From Sphingomonadales bacterium (GTDB lineage: Bacteria; Pseudomonadota; Alphaproteobacteria; Sphingomonadales; Sphingomonadaceae), in NCBI GenBank assembly GCA_028871475.1, contig JAGWMZ010000020.1:1-64000 (forward strand): a stretch of DNA of 64,000 bases, given 5' to 3'. Positions 16,872 to 25,900 of this stretch are shown one piece after another. The notes under the pieces are model-generated. The model saw nothing but the letters and a program-made list of their open reading frames with translations. It was not told the DNA's origin and did not search any database. Both the position numbers and the translations under genes were made by a program. Within the stretch, counting starts at the first letter, position 1, and the number at the start of each line of letters is the position of its first letter.

Positions 16872-17810
16872 ATGGATATGTTCGCAGCCCTGCGGGCCTT
16901 TGTGGCGGTGGTCGAGAATGGCGGTTTCGCGCCCGCCGCGCGGCAGGCCGGGCAAGCAGCCTCCTCCTTCACGCGTCATGTCGATGCGCTTGAGGCCGCG
17001 CTCGGCGTCAGCCTGCTCAACCGCTCGACCCGCAGCGTCTCGCTGACCACAGCGGGGGAAAACTATTATCCGCAGGCCACCCGCCTGCTCGCCCAGCTCG
17101 AGGATGCCAACAACCAGGTCCGTGAAGGCGAAGGCCCACCGCGCGGTCTGTTGCGCGTCAGCCTGCCGGCCTCCTTCGCCCGCATGCACATCACCCCCTT
17201 CCTGCCGCGCTTCATGGCGCAATATCCAGGGATCGAGCTCGACCTGCTGATGAGCGATGCGATGGTCAATCTGGTGGAACAACGCATCGATGTCGCGATC
17301 CGGCTCGGCGTGCTAGACTCCTCCAGCCTGATGGCGCGGCGCCTGGCCCCCCATCGCCGGATCACCTGCGCCAGTCCTGCCTATCTGGCGCGTCACGGCA
17401 CGCCGGCCACGCCGGGCGATCTGGCTGCGCATGCCTGCCTGACCTTTGCCTTTGCCGATGGCGAGCGGCTTTGGCGCTTTTCGCAAGGCCAGCGCATCGA
17501 GCAGATCCGGGTCAGGGGCCCGCTGCGCGCCAATCAGGCCGAGGCCCTGAAGGAAGGCGCGCTGGCCGGGCTGGGTCTGGTGATGCTGCCCACATGGCTG
17601 GTGGGGGAGGAGGTGGCGCAAGGCACACTGCAACCGGTGCTGGCCGCATGGCAGGGCGAGATTGGCCGCCCCGGCGTCACCACCACGCTGGAAGGGGGCA
17701 TCCATGCCCTCTATCTGCCCGACCGCAAGGGATCGCCCAAGGTTCGCGCCTTTGTCGATTTTCTCGCCGCGCGGTTCGGCACGCCGCCCTATTGGGACCG
17801 CGCGCTTTAA
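16872..17810 (+). CDS. LysR-family transcriptional regulator
   Basis: A 312-residue LysR protein starting 'MDMFAALRAFVAVVENGGF', with the helix-turn-helix in residues ~18-40 and the CrgA-like effector half ('ALLRVSLPASFARMHI'-type opening, 'GDLAAHACLTF'). The ATG has AGGATGAG just upstream. It lies 125 bp before the Old Yellow Enzyme operon on the same strand, so it may regulate that operon or be read into it. Confidence 0.88.
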   Translation: MDMFAALRAFVAVVENGGFAPAARQAGQAASSFTRHVDALEAALGVSLLNRSTRSVSLTTAGENYYPQATRLLAQLEDANNQVREGEGPPRGLLRVSLPASFARMHITPFLPRFMAQYPGIELDLLMSDAMVNLVEQRIDVAIRLGVLDSSSLMARRLAPHRRITCASPAYLARHGTPATPGDLAAHACLTFAFADGERLWRFSQGQRIEQIRVRGPLRANQAEALKEGALAGLGLVMLPTWLVGEEVAQGTLQPVLAAWQGEIGRPGVTTTLEGGIHALYLPDRKGSPKVRAFVDFLAARFGTPPYWDRAL

Positions 17811-17935
17811 TCTTTGCGTATAATGCAAAAATGATCGCGATTATGAGCTGATTATCAGAATCTGAAAACAGGTGCAGAGCTGCGGCATCAACCCGGACGC
17901 GCCCTCAGGGCCTCGTCTCATGGAGTGCCCCTGAC
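17811..17935 (+). promoter_or_regulatory. promoter region of the ene-reductase operon
   Basis: Contains a consensus -10 TATAAT (17819-17824), flanked symmetrically by TTTGC (17813-17817) and GCAAA (17825-17829), a dyad that could be a regulator site lying on the promoter. A second small dyad, CTGAT-T-ATCAG, follows near 17847-17857. GGAG precedes the ATG at 17936. Confidence 0.45.
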
Positions 17936-19072
17936 ATGACCCATCTGCTCTTTGACCCCATCACCCTTGGCGCGATCGACCTGCCCAGCCGGATCGTCAT
18001 GGCCCCGCTCACCCGTTCGCGCGCGGCGGCAGGCAATGTGCCCTCACCCCTGGCTGTCGACTACTACCGCCAGCGGGCATCTGCCGGGCTCATCATCACC
18101 GAAGGCACCCAAATTTCCCAGCAAGGCCAGGGCTATGCCTGGACGCCGGGCATTCATACCCAGGCCCAGATCGCGGGCTGGGCGAAGATTGCCGAGGCCG
18201 TGCATCAGGAAGGGGGCCGCATCGTCATGCAGCTCTGGCATGTCGGCCGCGTGTCGCATGGCGTGTTTCAGCCGGGCAGCGGCCGCCCCGTCGCGCCGAC
18301 TGCCATGCCCGTCCCTGCCAAGGCCTTCATTCCCGGGCCCGATGGCAAGGGCACCTTCGCCGATGTGCCCGAGCCGCGCGAACTCACCATCGCGGAGATC
18401 CAGATGATCATCGCCGATTATGCGCAGGCCGCCCGCAATGCGCTGGCCGCCGGGCTGGACGGGGTCGAGTTGCACAGCGCCAACGGCTATCTGCTCGACC
18501 AGTTCCTCAACAGCGCGAGCAACTGGCGCACCGACCGCTACGGCGGCTCGCCGGAAAACCGGGCAAGGCTGCTGCTCGAAGTGATCGATGCCCTGTGCGA
18601 TGCCATCGGCAGCGCGCGGGTGGGTGTGCGCCTCGCCCCGATGGGCAAGGCCTTTGGCATGGATGAGGCCGATCCCGAAACGCTGTTCCATTATGTTGCC
18701 AGCGCATTGGACAAGCGCAATCTGGCCTATCTCCATCTGGTCGAACCGGCGGTCAAGGGCCGCGAGATTGCCGCTGACGCCGATCCGCGCGCCGAGGCCC
18801 TGATGCGCGACATCCGCGCCTGCTTTTCCGGGCCGATCATTCTGGCAGGCGGCTATACGCGGCGGAATGCCGAGCAGGCACTGGCCGATCGTCGCGGCGA
18901 TCTCATCGCCTTTGGCCGGCCCTTTCTGGCCAACCCCGACCTGCCCGCGCGGCTGCTGGCCGATGCCCCGCTCAACGAGCCGGACCCGACCACCTTCTAT
19001 GGCGGCGGCGCACATGGCTATACCGATTACCCCACCCTTGGCGAAGTGGCCACGTGCAAGACCGTCGCGTGA
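17936..19072 (+). CDS. Old Yellow Enzyme family alkene reductase
   Basis: A 378-residue FMN-dependent TIM-barrel ene-reductase (NemA/XenB/OYE group), reducing activated C=C bonds or nitro compounds with NADPH. Seen: 'SRIVMAPLTRSRA' at the start, 'VMQLWHVGRVSH', the substrate-binding pair in 'VELHSANGYLLDQFLN' (histidine and asparagine), 'DRYGGSPENRARL' and the phosphate-binding 'FGRPFLANPDLPARL'. Length is typical. Its stop overlaps the GTG start of the MFS gene. The LysR genes at both ends of this cluster suggest induction by an electrophile. Confidence 0.92.
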   Translation: MTHLLFDPITLGAIDLPSRIVMAPLTRSRAAAGNVPSPLAVDYYRQRASAGLIITEGTQISQQGQGYAWTPGIHTQAQIAGWAKIAEAVHQEGGRIVMQLWHVGRVSHGVFQPGSGRPVAPTAMPVPAKAFIPGPDGKGTFADVPEPRELTIAEIQMIIADYAQAARNALAAGLDGVELHSANGYLLDQFLNSASNWRTDRYGGSPENRARLLLEVIDALCDAIGSARVGVRLAPMGKAFGMDEADPETLFHYVASALDKRNLAYLHLVEPAVKGREIAADADPRAEALMRDIRACFSGPIILAGGYTRRNAEQALADRRGDLIAFGRPFLANPDLPARLLADAPLNEPDPTTFYGGGAHGYTDYPTLGEVATCKTVA

Positions 19073-20229
19073 CCGCCCCGGCCGCCGCGTCCATGCGCCC
19101 CGGGCTGACGCTCAGCATGGCTGCGGCCACCGGGCTGGCGGTGGCCAACATCTACTACAACCAGCCGATGCTGGGGCTGATCGAAGCCGACCTGCCCGGC
19201 ACCGCCGCCGGTTTCGTGCCCACGGTAACGCAACTGGGCTATGCGCTGGGCCTGTTCCTGCTGGTGCCGCTGGGCGATCTGGTCGAGCGGCGGGGGTTGA
19301 TCCTGGCCCAGTTCATCGCGCTCGCCCTGGCACTGGTGGCGGCGGCGATGGCGCCGAGCGGACCCGCGCTGTTGGTCGGCTCGCTGATGGTGGGCACGCT
19401 GGCCACGGTGGCGCAGCAGATCGTGCCCTTGGCCGCCCATGTCGCGCCGGAGATCCGGCGCGGCGCGGTGATCGGCAAGGTGATGGCCGGATTGCTGCTG
19501 GGCATTCTGCTCAGCCGCACGCTGGCCGGTTTCGTGGCGCAGCAGGCCGGATGGCGCAGCATGTTCTGGCTGGGCGTGCCGCTGGCCGTCAGCGCGGCGG
19601 TGCTGTCGCGGGTGATGCTCCCGGTGTCGCGGCCCGAAAGCAGCCTTTCCTATCCCCGGCTGCTCGCCTCCCTGTGGCACCTGTGGCGCGATCTGCCGGT
19701 GCTGCGGCGCGCCACGCTGACGCAAGGCCTGCTGTTTGCCGCCTTCAGCGCGTTCTGGAGCATGCTGGCACTGCAGGTGCAACACCTTGGGCATGGTCCC
19801 TCGGTGGCGGGCCTGTTCGGCATCGTGGGGGCAGTCGGCGTGCTGGCGGCGCCCGCGGCGGGCCATCTGGCCGACCGGCAAGGGCCCAGTGCCGCCATTG
19901 TCGGCGGCACGGTTCTGACCATCGCGGGATGGGCCATCACAGGGCTGCTCCACGGGCTGACGGGGCTGGCACTGGGCTGCATCGTGCTCGATCTTGCCGT
20001 GCAGGGCGCGCTGATTTCCCACCAGCATCTGGTCTTTGCGCTCCGGCCCGACGCGCGCGCCCGGCTCAACACGCTGTTCATGGGCGGCATGTTTCTGGGC
20101 GGGGCAGCCGGATCGGCGCTGGCCCTTGTGGCATGGCGCGCCATGGCCTGGCCCGGCGTGTGCCTGCTGGGAGGAGCATTGGCAGCGGTGGCGTTCCTCG
20201 TGCGACGGGGTGGCGCAAGGCGAGCGTGA
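19069..20229 (+). CDS. MFS transporter of the sugar/drug efflux type
   Basis: About 386 residues, 12 predicted membrane helices, beginning 'MAAATGLAVANIYYNQPML' after a short polar leader. This opening is typical of the YnfM-like 'MFS transporter' group of efflux carriers. 'GDLVERRGLI' forms the motif-A loop between helices 2 and 3. The GTG at 19069 overlaps the ene-reductase stop by 4 bp (GTGA); ATG 19093 is an alternative. Probably exports the substrate or product of the neighbouring reductase. Confidence 0.85.
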   Translation: MTAPAAASMRPGLTLSMAAATGLAVANIYYNQPMLGLIEADLPGTAAGFVPTVTQLGYALGLFLLVPLGDLVERRGLILAQFIALALALVAAAMAPSGPALLVGSLMVGTLATVAQQIVPLAAHVAPEIRRGAVIGKVMAGLLLGILLSRTLAGFVAQQAGWRSMFWLGVPLAVSAAVLSRVMLPVSRPESSLSYPRLLASLWHLWRDLPVLRRATLTQGLLFAAFSAFWSMLALQVQHLGHGPSVAGLFGIVGAVGVLAAPAAGHLADRQGPSAAIVGGTVLTIAGWAITGLLHGLTGLALGCIVLDLAVQGALISHQHLVFALRPDARARLNTLFMGGMFLGGAAGSALALVAWRAMAWPGVCLLGGALAAVAFLVRRGGARRA

Positions 20230-20305
20230 TCGCGGCAACCGGCGTTTCTCTGGCCGGGGCAAGATCCATATGGCCATGTCGTTGTGGCTGCTTTAGGACG
20301 GGGCC

Positions 20306-21061
20306 ATGCTCTCGCCCCCCTCCACCCTGCCCCAGGCAGAGACGATCGCCGCGCTGTTCGATGTCGATCTGGTCGGGCTCATCGCCAGCTTCATCTGTCT
20401 GTCCACCGCCTTCCTGCTCGGCACGCTCATCGGCCTTGAGCGGCAATGGCGCCAGCGCACGGCGGGCCTGCGCACCAATGTGCTGGTCGCGGTGGGCGCG
20501 GCGGCCTTTGCCGATCTGGGCCTGCGCGTCGCCGGCGTGGATGGCGGGGTACGCGTCATTTCCTATGTCGTCTCGGGCATCGGCTTTCTGGGCGCGGGCG
20601 TCATCATGAAAGAGGGCACGCAGGTACGCGGGCTGAACACGGCAGCCACCTTGTGGGCCAGCGCCGCGGTTGGCAGCTTTGCCGGCGCGCGCAAGCCGGC
20701 CGAGGCGGTGCTGGTCGCCATCTTCGTGCTGGCGGGCAACACGCTGCTGCGCCCGCTCGTTGATGCCGTCAACCGCCGCCCGATGCATCCGGACGAGACC
20801 GAGGCGCTGTACCGCGTGCATGTCGTGTGTCTTGCGGAACATGTCTCGCAGGCGCGTGATCTTCTGTTCGAAGAGCTCGAAATGCATCACTATCCGATCC
20901 GCGAGATCGAGACGCTGACCGATGGCGATACGCAGGTCGAGCTGGCCGCCATCCTTGTGCCCACCACAGCCAATCCGGCCGATCTCGATGCCATCACCGC
21001 CCATATCGCCCGCCATGACGCCATCACCAGCGCGACATGGACCGTGAGCGCGACAAGCTGA
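20306..21061 (+). CDS. MgtC/SapB-family membrane protein
   Basis: A 251-residue protein. The N-terminal ~140 residues carry the MgtC membrane domain, with 'LGTLIGLERQWRQRTAGLRTN' split by its arginine-rich loop and 'SGIGFLGAGVIMKEG' followed by 'GLNTAATLWASAA'. The C-terminal ~100 residues look like an ACT-type soluble domain. MgtC proteins affect magnesium homeostasis and ATP synthase; no specific role is visible here. It lies 76 bp after the MFS gene, and its stop overlaps the next LysR start (TGATG). Confidence 0.85.
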   Translation: MLSPPSTLPQAETIAALFDVDLVGLIASFICLSTAFLLGTLIGLERQWRQRTAGLRTNVLVAVGAAAFADLGLRVAGVDGGVRVISYVVSGIGFLGAGVIMKEGTQVRGLNTAATLWASAAVGSFAGARKPAEAVLVAIFVLAGNTLLRPLVDAVNRRPMHPDETEALYRVHVVCLAEHVSQARDLLFEELEMHHYPIREIETLTDGDTQVELAAILVPTTANPADLDAITAHIARHDAITSATWTVSATS

Positions 21062-21957
21062 TGATCCGCATCGAGGGGATCGAGGCTTTCGTGGCCACCG
21101 CCGAACATGGCTCGATCAGCGCGGCGGCACGGCAGTTGCGCCTGTCCAAATCGGTGGTGAGCGAAAGGCTGGCCGAGCTTGAACGTTCGCTGGGCGCCAG
21201 CCTGCTCCATCGCAGCACGCGCAAGCTGGCGCTGACCGAGGATGGCATGGCCTTCCTGCCGCGCGCCACGCGCATCACCTGCGAGATCGCCACGGCGGCG
21301 GCCGACATTGCCGAGCGGCGCGGCACGCTGAGCGGCCCCTTGCGGATTGCAGCGCCCGTCACCTTTGGGCGGCTGCATCTGGGCCCGGCGCTCTATCCCT
21401 TCCTCAAGGCCCATCCCGAAATCCAGCTGACGCTCGATCTCGACGATCGGCGCATCGATGTCTCTTCAAGCGGGCATGACGCCATCATCCGCCACGGCGC
21501 CATCGACGATACGCGGCTGATCGTGTGGAAACTGGCGGAAAGCCGGCGGATCCTGACCGCCTCCGCCGCCTATCTGGCCGAGCATGGCACGCCCGCCACG
21601 CTGGAGGATCTGCAGCATCACCGGGGCCTTTACTACACCAATCGCGGCGTGGGCGACTGGCGCTTTGAAACAGCGAACGGGCCTGTTGCCATCCGCGCGC
21701 GCATGGCATTGGGGGTAAACAATGGCGATGTGATGCGCGATGGCGCCATGGCCGGGCTGGGTCTGGCCATGCTGCCCGCGTTCATCGCCGGACCGGCGAT
21801 CAAGGCGGGCGATCTGCTCGAGGTGCGGCTTGATGCCGCCCCTGCGCCCGATTACCTCTACATGGCCCACGCGCAGGGGCGCGAACCCTCCGCCAAGCTG
21901 CGCAGCCTGATCGACCATTTGCGCAAGAGCTTCGGCGACCCGCCCTATTGGAACTGA
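21061..21957 (+). CDS. LysR-family transcriptional regulator
   Basis: A 298-residue LysR protein with 'GIEAFVATAEHGSISAAARQ' as the N-terminal helix-turn-helix and a CrgA/DmlR-like effector domain ending in the common 'FGDPPYWN'. The ATG at 21061 shares a base with the mgtC-like gene's stop. The longer frame from 21037 would overlap that gene. As the last gene of the ene-reductase operon it may feed back on it. Confidence 0.87.
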   Translation: MIRIEGIEAFVATAEHGSISAAARQLRLSKSVVSERLAELERSLGASLLHRSTRKLALTEDGMAFLPRATRITCEIATAAADIAERRGTLSGPLRIAAPVTFGRLHLGPALYPFLKAHPEIQLTLDLDDRRIDVSSSGHDAIIRHGAIDDTRLIVWKLAESRRILTASAAYLAEHGTPATLEDLQHHRGLYYTNRGVGDWRFETANGPVAIRARMALGVNNGDVMRDGAMAGLGLAMLPAFIAGPAIKAGDLLEVRLDAAPAPDYLYMAHAQGREPSAKLRSLIDHLRKSFGDPPYWN

Positions 21958-21976
21958 TCCGGGCAGCGGAGCCCGG

Positions 21977-22408
21977 TCAGGTGCTGGGTGTTGGCGCGAG
22001 GCAGGCTTGTTTGTCACCCTTGTTGCAGGCGGCAACCTGAGCGTGCCAGGCGGCCATCGCCCGGTCATAGGCTGCCTCTTTCATCGCCTGCCTGGTGCGG
22101 ATCGCGGCGATAGCCTCCCGGCGCGCTGCGACTGCCGCCTTCCTTTCACCAACGGCCTCGTGATAGCGTTGCCATTCAGCTTGCTGCTGAGCCCTCTGGG
22201 CTGCCATCGTCGCGGACACGCCCTGCTCAAAACTGGCATTGGCTGCATCCGTCGCGGGATTTTGCGCGGGAACCACCGTTCCGGGCGGCGCAGAGAAGGA
22301 GGCAGCGGCAGAGCCATCAGCGGGCGGAGAAGAGGCCGCGTTCTGCGCCAATGCGGACGATGCCAGCATCATGCTGGCGGCACCAGCGCAGATGAGCAAT
22401 GTTTTCAT
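21977..22408 (-). CDS. small exported protein of unknown function
   Basis: A 143-residue protein with a signal peptide 'MKTLLICAGAASMMLASSAL' followed by AQN. After a Pro/Ala/Ser-rich stretch comes a charged helical segment rich in A, R, Q and E ('MAAQRAQQQAEWQRYHEA', then 'KAAVAARREAIAAI') that could be coiled coil. Two cysteines near the C-terminus ('AACNKGDKQACLA') may form a disulphide. The ATG at 22408 has AGGAG upstream. Similar small periplasmic proteins are common in sphingomonads; I do not know a function. Confidence 0.65.
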   Translation of the reverse strand: MKTLLICAGAASMMLASSALAQNAASSPPADGSAAASFSAPPGTVVPAQNPATDAANASFEQGVSATMAAQRAQQQAEWQRYHEAVGERKAAVAARREAIAAIRTRQAMKEAAYDRAMAAWHAQVAACNKGDKQACLAPTPST

Positions 22409-22760
22409 GGCTAAGCTCCTATGTTGCCAGCGTTCGATGGATGGGGAAACGCGCGAATAGCCGACTTGTTCTGAACCTTGCCGGAACCATACGGAAAGCT
22501 GCGGTTCAATTTTTCGCTCCATGATCGATCTATGGATCCCCACGGTCACGTGAACCTCCGGCCGGTTCACCGTCTCGCGCCTGCCAGGCCACCGTCGCCT
22601 GCAAACAACGGCACATTATGCTCATCCGGCCCGACCGGGCTCGCCCATAAGGAGCAAGCGCCGACCAAGCCCGCGTCGCGGGGAAAGGCACCGCCAAGGC
22701 CGCCGCGCGCGGTATCAATGCTTGTTCACCGGTGCCGCAGCACTCAGATCGGCCTTCCCC
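22409..22760. other. intergenic region
   Basis: No gene supported. A plus-strand GGAAC (22483-22487) and GTT (22504-22506), 16 bp apart, copy the EcfG promoter form but point to no recognisable plus-strand gene; an 83-codon frame there (22529-22783) is not convincing. Confidence 0.35.
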
Positions 22761-23024
22761 TTAGCGGACTGAACCGCGTTTAATGAGGTTGTAGATGCCC
22801 AACAAGACAAGGGCACCGATCAGCGCCACAATCAGCGTGGCCGGATCAAAGGGATTTTGCGTCAGATGCCCCTCACCCGAGAAGCGCCCCAGAATCATCC
22901 GCCCGATAATCGAGCCGAGGCAACCGATAAGCACGTTCCAGATAAGGCCACCGCCATCGCGCATAATGATCCCGGCGACCCAGCCAATGATGCCACCGAC
23001 GATGAGTGCAATGATGAAATGCAT
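22761..23024 (-). CDS. GlsB/YeaQ/YmgE-family stress-response membrane protein
   Basis: An 87-residue inner-membrane protein with three hydrophobic segments: 'IIALIVGGIIGWVAGIIM', 'IWNVLIGCLGSIIGRMIL' and 'LIVALIGALVLLGIYNLI'. This is the full pattern of the GlsB (transglycosylase-associated) family. The ribosome site GGGAGGG lies just before the ATG at 23024. An EcfG-type promoter is 29 bp upstream of the start, so it is very likely part of the general stress response. Molecular role unknown for the family. Confidence 0.92.
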   Translation of the reverse strand: MHFIIALIVGGIIGWVAGIIMRDGGGLIWNVLIGCLGSIIGRMILGRFSGEGHLTQNPFDPATLIVALIGALVLLGIYNLIKRGSVR

Positions 23025-23052
23025 CCGACCCTCCCTTTTTTAATGTGACTTG

Positions 23053-23076
23053 AACCATAACGCCAATACGCGTTCC
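23053..23076 (-). promoter_or_regulatory. EcfG-type general stress promoter of the glsB-like gene
   Basis: On the minus strand GGAAC (23076-23072), 16 bases, then GTT (23055-23053), matching the alphaproteobacterial EcfG consensus GGAAC-N16/17-(C)GTT. It sits 29 bp before the start codon of a classic stress-response gene. Confidence 0.7.
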
Positions 23077-23426
23077 GCACAGGTATTTGAAGCGTCCATC
23101 CATCGATACTGAAGAAATTACCACGATTTCACATTTCGTGCCGCCTTCGTTCTGAATAATATTCTCAACAGTCGCGCATTTGCGACTGGCATTCGCGCCA
23201 TCGCCATTTGCTGCGCAAATGCCGCAGATGACCAGTTGCACCGCCGCGTTTACTCCGACCGGCGATTATGCCTCATGGCATCAAGCCGCACCGCTGGTCG
23301 CCAACAAAGATGCAAATAGGCCGCATACCTGACCCCTCGGCGCCGCTTCGCAGGTTTCACTGGCTGCTACCCCTGAGAGCCAGACGTCAAAAGTAGTTGA
23401 GTGATATCAGCAGGTTGTCTTGCCTG
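23077..23426. other. intergenic region
   Basis: 350 bp with no supported gene or RNA. The A+T content is higher near 23110-23170. The DHA2 transporter gene ends at 23427 on the minus strand, so this space also lies 3' of that operon; I see no clear terminator. Confidence 0.4.
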
Positions 23427-24833
23427 TCACCGTGCGGTCCTGACGGGCAGCCGCGCGGCGGTCAGCCAGATCAGGCCATGCAGCAGCGCCAGCGCGGCAA
23501 AGGCCCAGCCATAGGCATTCAGACCGACATGCAGAGCGCCATCGGCTTCCAGCCGCCAGGCCAGCAGCGTGGCGCAAAGCGTCGTCATCGTCGGACCGCC
23601 GATGCGCTGAACGATGTTCAGTGAGGTGGTCGCCATGGGCAAATCATGCTTCTCGACTGCACTGTAGGCAGCCGACATCGTCGGCAGGCCCACCGAGCCC
23701 TGCCCCATGCCGCGCAGAAACAATGCGGGTAGCAAGAGGTGCAAATCCAGCCCGCTGCCGCCCCCCTGCTGCCAGGCCAGCCAGACGAAACAGAGGGTGG
23801 AAAGCGTCGCCAAGGCCGTACCGCCGCACACCAGTCGGCGCGTTCCAAGGCGCTGGGTCAGCACGCCCATCGCCAGGCTGCTGACCATCATGCCAAGCCC
23901 CAGCGGCGCCAGCATCCAGCCCATATCGGTGGGCGCTTGCCCACAGGCGCCGATCAGAAACACCGGCACCAGCATCTGGCCGGCAAACAACGCGCCATTC
24001 GACAGGAACTGCGTGATCGCCGAGGCGCGAAACACCCGGTCCTTGAAGAGCTTGAGATCCACCAGCGCGGCATCGCCCTTGTCGCGCGCATGCCACAAGA
24101 AGAGAGCGATCAGCGCCAGAGCGAACATAACCTCCAGCCGCCCGCCCGCTCCGGCGATGCCCTGCGTGCCCAGCAAAATCAGCACCAGCGAAGGTGAAAG
24201 CAACGCCAGCCCGCCCCAGTCCAGCCCGCGCGGGCGCAGATTTTCCCGGTCTTCGGGCAGCAAGGTGAAGGCCAGCAGCAGCGCCAGCAAGCCGACCGGC
24301 ACATTCACCAGAAACAGCCAGCGCCATGTGGCATATTGCAGGATCACTCCGGCCAGCATCGGGCCGAGGATCGGCGCGAACAGCACCGGCAGCGACATAT
24401 AGCCAACCACCCTGCTCATGTTCTTGCCCGCCGCGCGCGCCACCAGCATCTGCGCCATGGGCGCCATCAACCCACCGCTGATGCCCTGGAAGGCGCGAAA
24501 GGCGATCAGCGACCCTGCCGACCACGCCAGGCCGCAGAGCGCCGAGGAGATGGTAAAGCCTGCAAGACAGATCAGGAAGAGGCGTTTGGCGCCCGTCCGT
24601 TCCAGCAGCCAGCCATTGAGCGGCAACACCAGCGTGAGCGCGAGCAGATAGGCACTGGTGACCCACTGGATGGTGAGGAGCGAAGCATGCAACTCCACGG
24701 CGAGACTGGAAAGCGAAACATTGACGATCGTCGCATCCACCTGTGCCAGCAGCGGGCCGAAGACCGCCACAAAGCAGATCTTGTAGACCGAAGGGTCAAG
24801 TTTTTCAGAGCCTTCCCGGGCAGCGGTGGCCAC
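23427..24833 (-). CDS. DHA2-type MFS multidrug efflux transporter
   Basis: A 468-residue inner-membrane protein of the EmrB/QacA (14-helix) group. Seen: 'LAQVDATIVNVSLSSLA' in helix 1, 'WVTSAYLLALTLVLPLNGWL' in helix 2, motif A-like 'LERTGAKRLFLICLA', and motif C-like 'LFAPILGPMLAGVI'. Start is a GTG at 24833, 4 bp after the isochorismatase stop, so it is third in the marR operon. There is no EmrA partner beside it, unlike the second DHA2 gene at 42251. Expected to export an aromatic or lipophilic toxic compound that MarR senses. Confidence 0.88.
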   Translation of the reverse strand: MATAAREGSEKLDPSVYKICFVAVFGPLLAQVDATIVNVSLSSLAVELHASLLTIQWVTSAYLLALTLVLPLNGWLLERTGAKRLFLICLAGFTISSALCGLAWSAGSLIAFRAFQGISGGLMAPMAQMLVARAAGKNMSRVVGYMSLPVLFAPILGPMLAGVILQYATWRWLFLVNVPVGLLALLLAFTLLPEDRENLRPRGLDWGGLALLSPSLVLILLGTQGIAGAGGRLEVMFALALIALFLWHARDKGDAALVDLKLFKDRVFRASAITQFLSNGALFAGQMLVPVFLIGACGQAPTDMGWMLAPLGLGMMVSSLAMGVLTQRLGTRRLVCGGTALATLSTLCFVWLAWQQGGGSGLDLHLLLPALFLRGMGQGSVGLPTMSAAYSAVEKHDLPMATTSLNIVQRIGGPTMTTLCATLLAWRLEADGALHVGLNAYGWAFAALALLHGLIWLTAARLPVRTAR

Positions 24834-24837
24834 GGGC

Positions 24838-25398
24838 TCAGTCTTGGCCTTCGAGCAGGGCGATGATATGTGCAGTGGTGCCCCTTTCGCCCATACGCGG
24901 GAAAAGGCGCGTCAAGCTGTTGTCATGGGCTTCAACGCTCATATCGGTCATGGCGTCAGTGGCGAAGGTCAGGTTGAAGCCCAATTCATGGGCAAAGCGC
25001 GCGGTGGACTCGACACCGACACTGGTCGCCACACCGCAAAGCACCAGTTGCGTCACGCCGAGCGCGCGCAGACGGGCTTCGAGATCGGTGCCGGTAAAAG
25101 CGCCCCAGGTCCGCTTGGTGACCAAAATGTCGGTGGGCTGCCGCTCCAGTTCCGGCAACAGATCGGCAAAATCAGGCGGGAACACAAAACCGCTCATGCT
25201 GTGTTCGGCGCGCCCCGGCGCAACGCCGGTGACATTGACCAGAACCACCGGCAGATCGTGGCGACGAAAGGCCCGCACCAGCGTTGCGGCTTTGGCGACA
25301 ACCCCGTCCATCGGATGCGCGCAGGGCAGCGCGGCAATTCCCTTCTGCAGATCGACAACGACAAGCGCGGTGCGGGGATCGAGTTGAGTCACGGCCAT
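24838..25398 (-). CDS. isochorismatase-family cysteine hydrolase
   Basis: About 186 residues with the family triad: aspartate in 'ALVVVDLQKGI', lysine in 'VTKRTWGAF', and the nucleophile cysteine in 'LVLCGVATSVGVESTARFA', plus the non-proline cis loop next to it. The open frame begins with a TTG at 25446 overlapping the MarR stop, but the ATG at 25398 with GGAAGG upstream fits the family start better. Substrates vary (amides, isochorismate). Its place between marR and an efflux pump suggests it modifies the compound sensed by MarR. Confidence 0.85.
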   Translation of the reverse strand: MAVTQLDPRTALVVVDLQKGIAALPCAHPMDGVVAKAATLVRAFRRHDLPVVLVNVTGVAPGRAEHSMSGFVFPPDFADLLPELERQPTDILVTKRTWGAFTGTDLEARLRALGVTQLVLCGVATSVGVESTARFAHELGFNLTFATDAMTDMSVEAHDNSLTRLFPRMGERGTTAHIIALLEGQD

Positions 25399-25442
25399 GG
25401 GGGGACCTTCCGTGGTTGGGGGGATGTCTGTCTTGTGCGTTG

Positions 25443-25880
25443 TCAATCTTCGGCTAGGCGCCGGATCACCGGCAGCACATCGTTGAGAAGCTGCAACTCG
25501 GCGGGCGTCAGCCGCTCCATCGCCTCGGCCAGCCAGGCACGTTTGGCGGCCTGCTGGCGGCGACGGGCGGCAAGGCCGGCCTCGGTCAGGGTCACCGGCA
25601 TCTGGCGACCGTCTGTTGGATGCGGCTCGCGGCGGATGAAGCCACCGCGCTCGAGCTGAAGAACCACAGCGCCCATCGATTGGGGCGTCATAGCCTCGGC
25701 CCGCGCCAAAGCGGCGGTGGTCATGCTCCCATCGCGCTCCAGCCGGGTGATCACCGCGGCTTCCGAGAGATTGAGGTCGGTGGCCCGCACCTCCGACCGC
25801 ATCCGTCGGATCAGGCCGCCCACCGCAACGGTGAAATCGACCACAACGCTATCGAAGGTGGGCGGCGGAGTGCTTGGCAT
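25443..25880 (-). CDS. MarR-family transcriptional regulator
   Basis: A 145-residue MarR protein with a winged helix-turn-helix ('MTTAALARAEAMTPQSMGAV') and the wing 'GFIRREPHPTDGRQMPVTLT'. First gene of an operon with the hydrolase and DHA2 pump. A near-perfect 24-bp palindrome lies 21 bp upstream of its start, which should be its own operator. This arrangement is the standard form of phenolic- or drug-inducible MarR efflux operons. Confidence 0.9.
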   Translation of the reverse strand: MPSTPPPTFDSVVVDFTVAVGGLIRRMRSEVRATDLNLSEAAVITRLERDGSMTTAALARAEAMTPQSMGAVVLQLERGGFIRREPHPTDGRQMPVTLTEAGLAARRRQQAAKRAWLAEAMERLTPAELQLLNDVLPVIRRLAED

Positions 25881-25900
25881 GACGCGCGTGTAACATTGAG

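Noticed and set aside
18867..20609. 580-codon plus-strand open frame
   Set aside because: Out-of-frame shadow of the ene-reductase, MFS and MgtC-like genes; the translation is Gly/Arg/Ala-rich and lacks any motif.
22478..22783. Plus-strand frame behind a GGAAC-N16-GTT sequence
   Set aside because: Proline/arginine-rich translation without homologues I know, no ribosome site; the promoter-like sequence may be chance.
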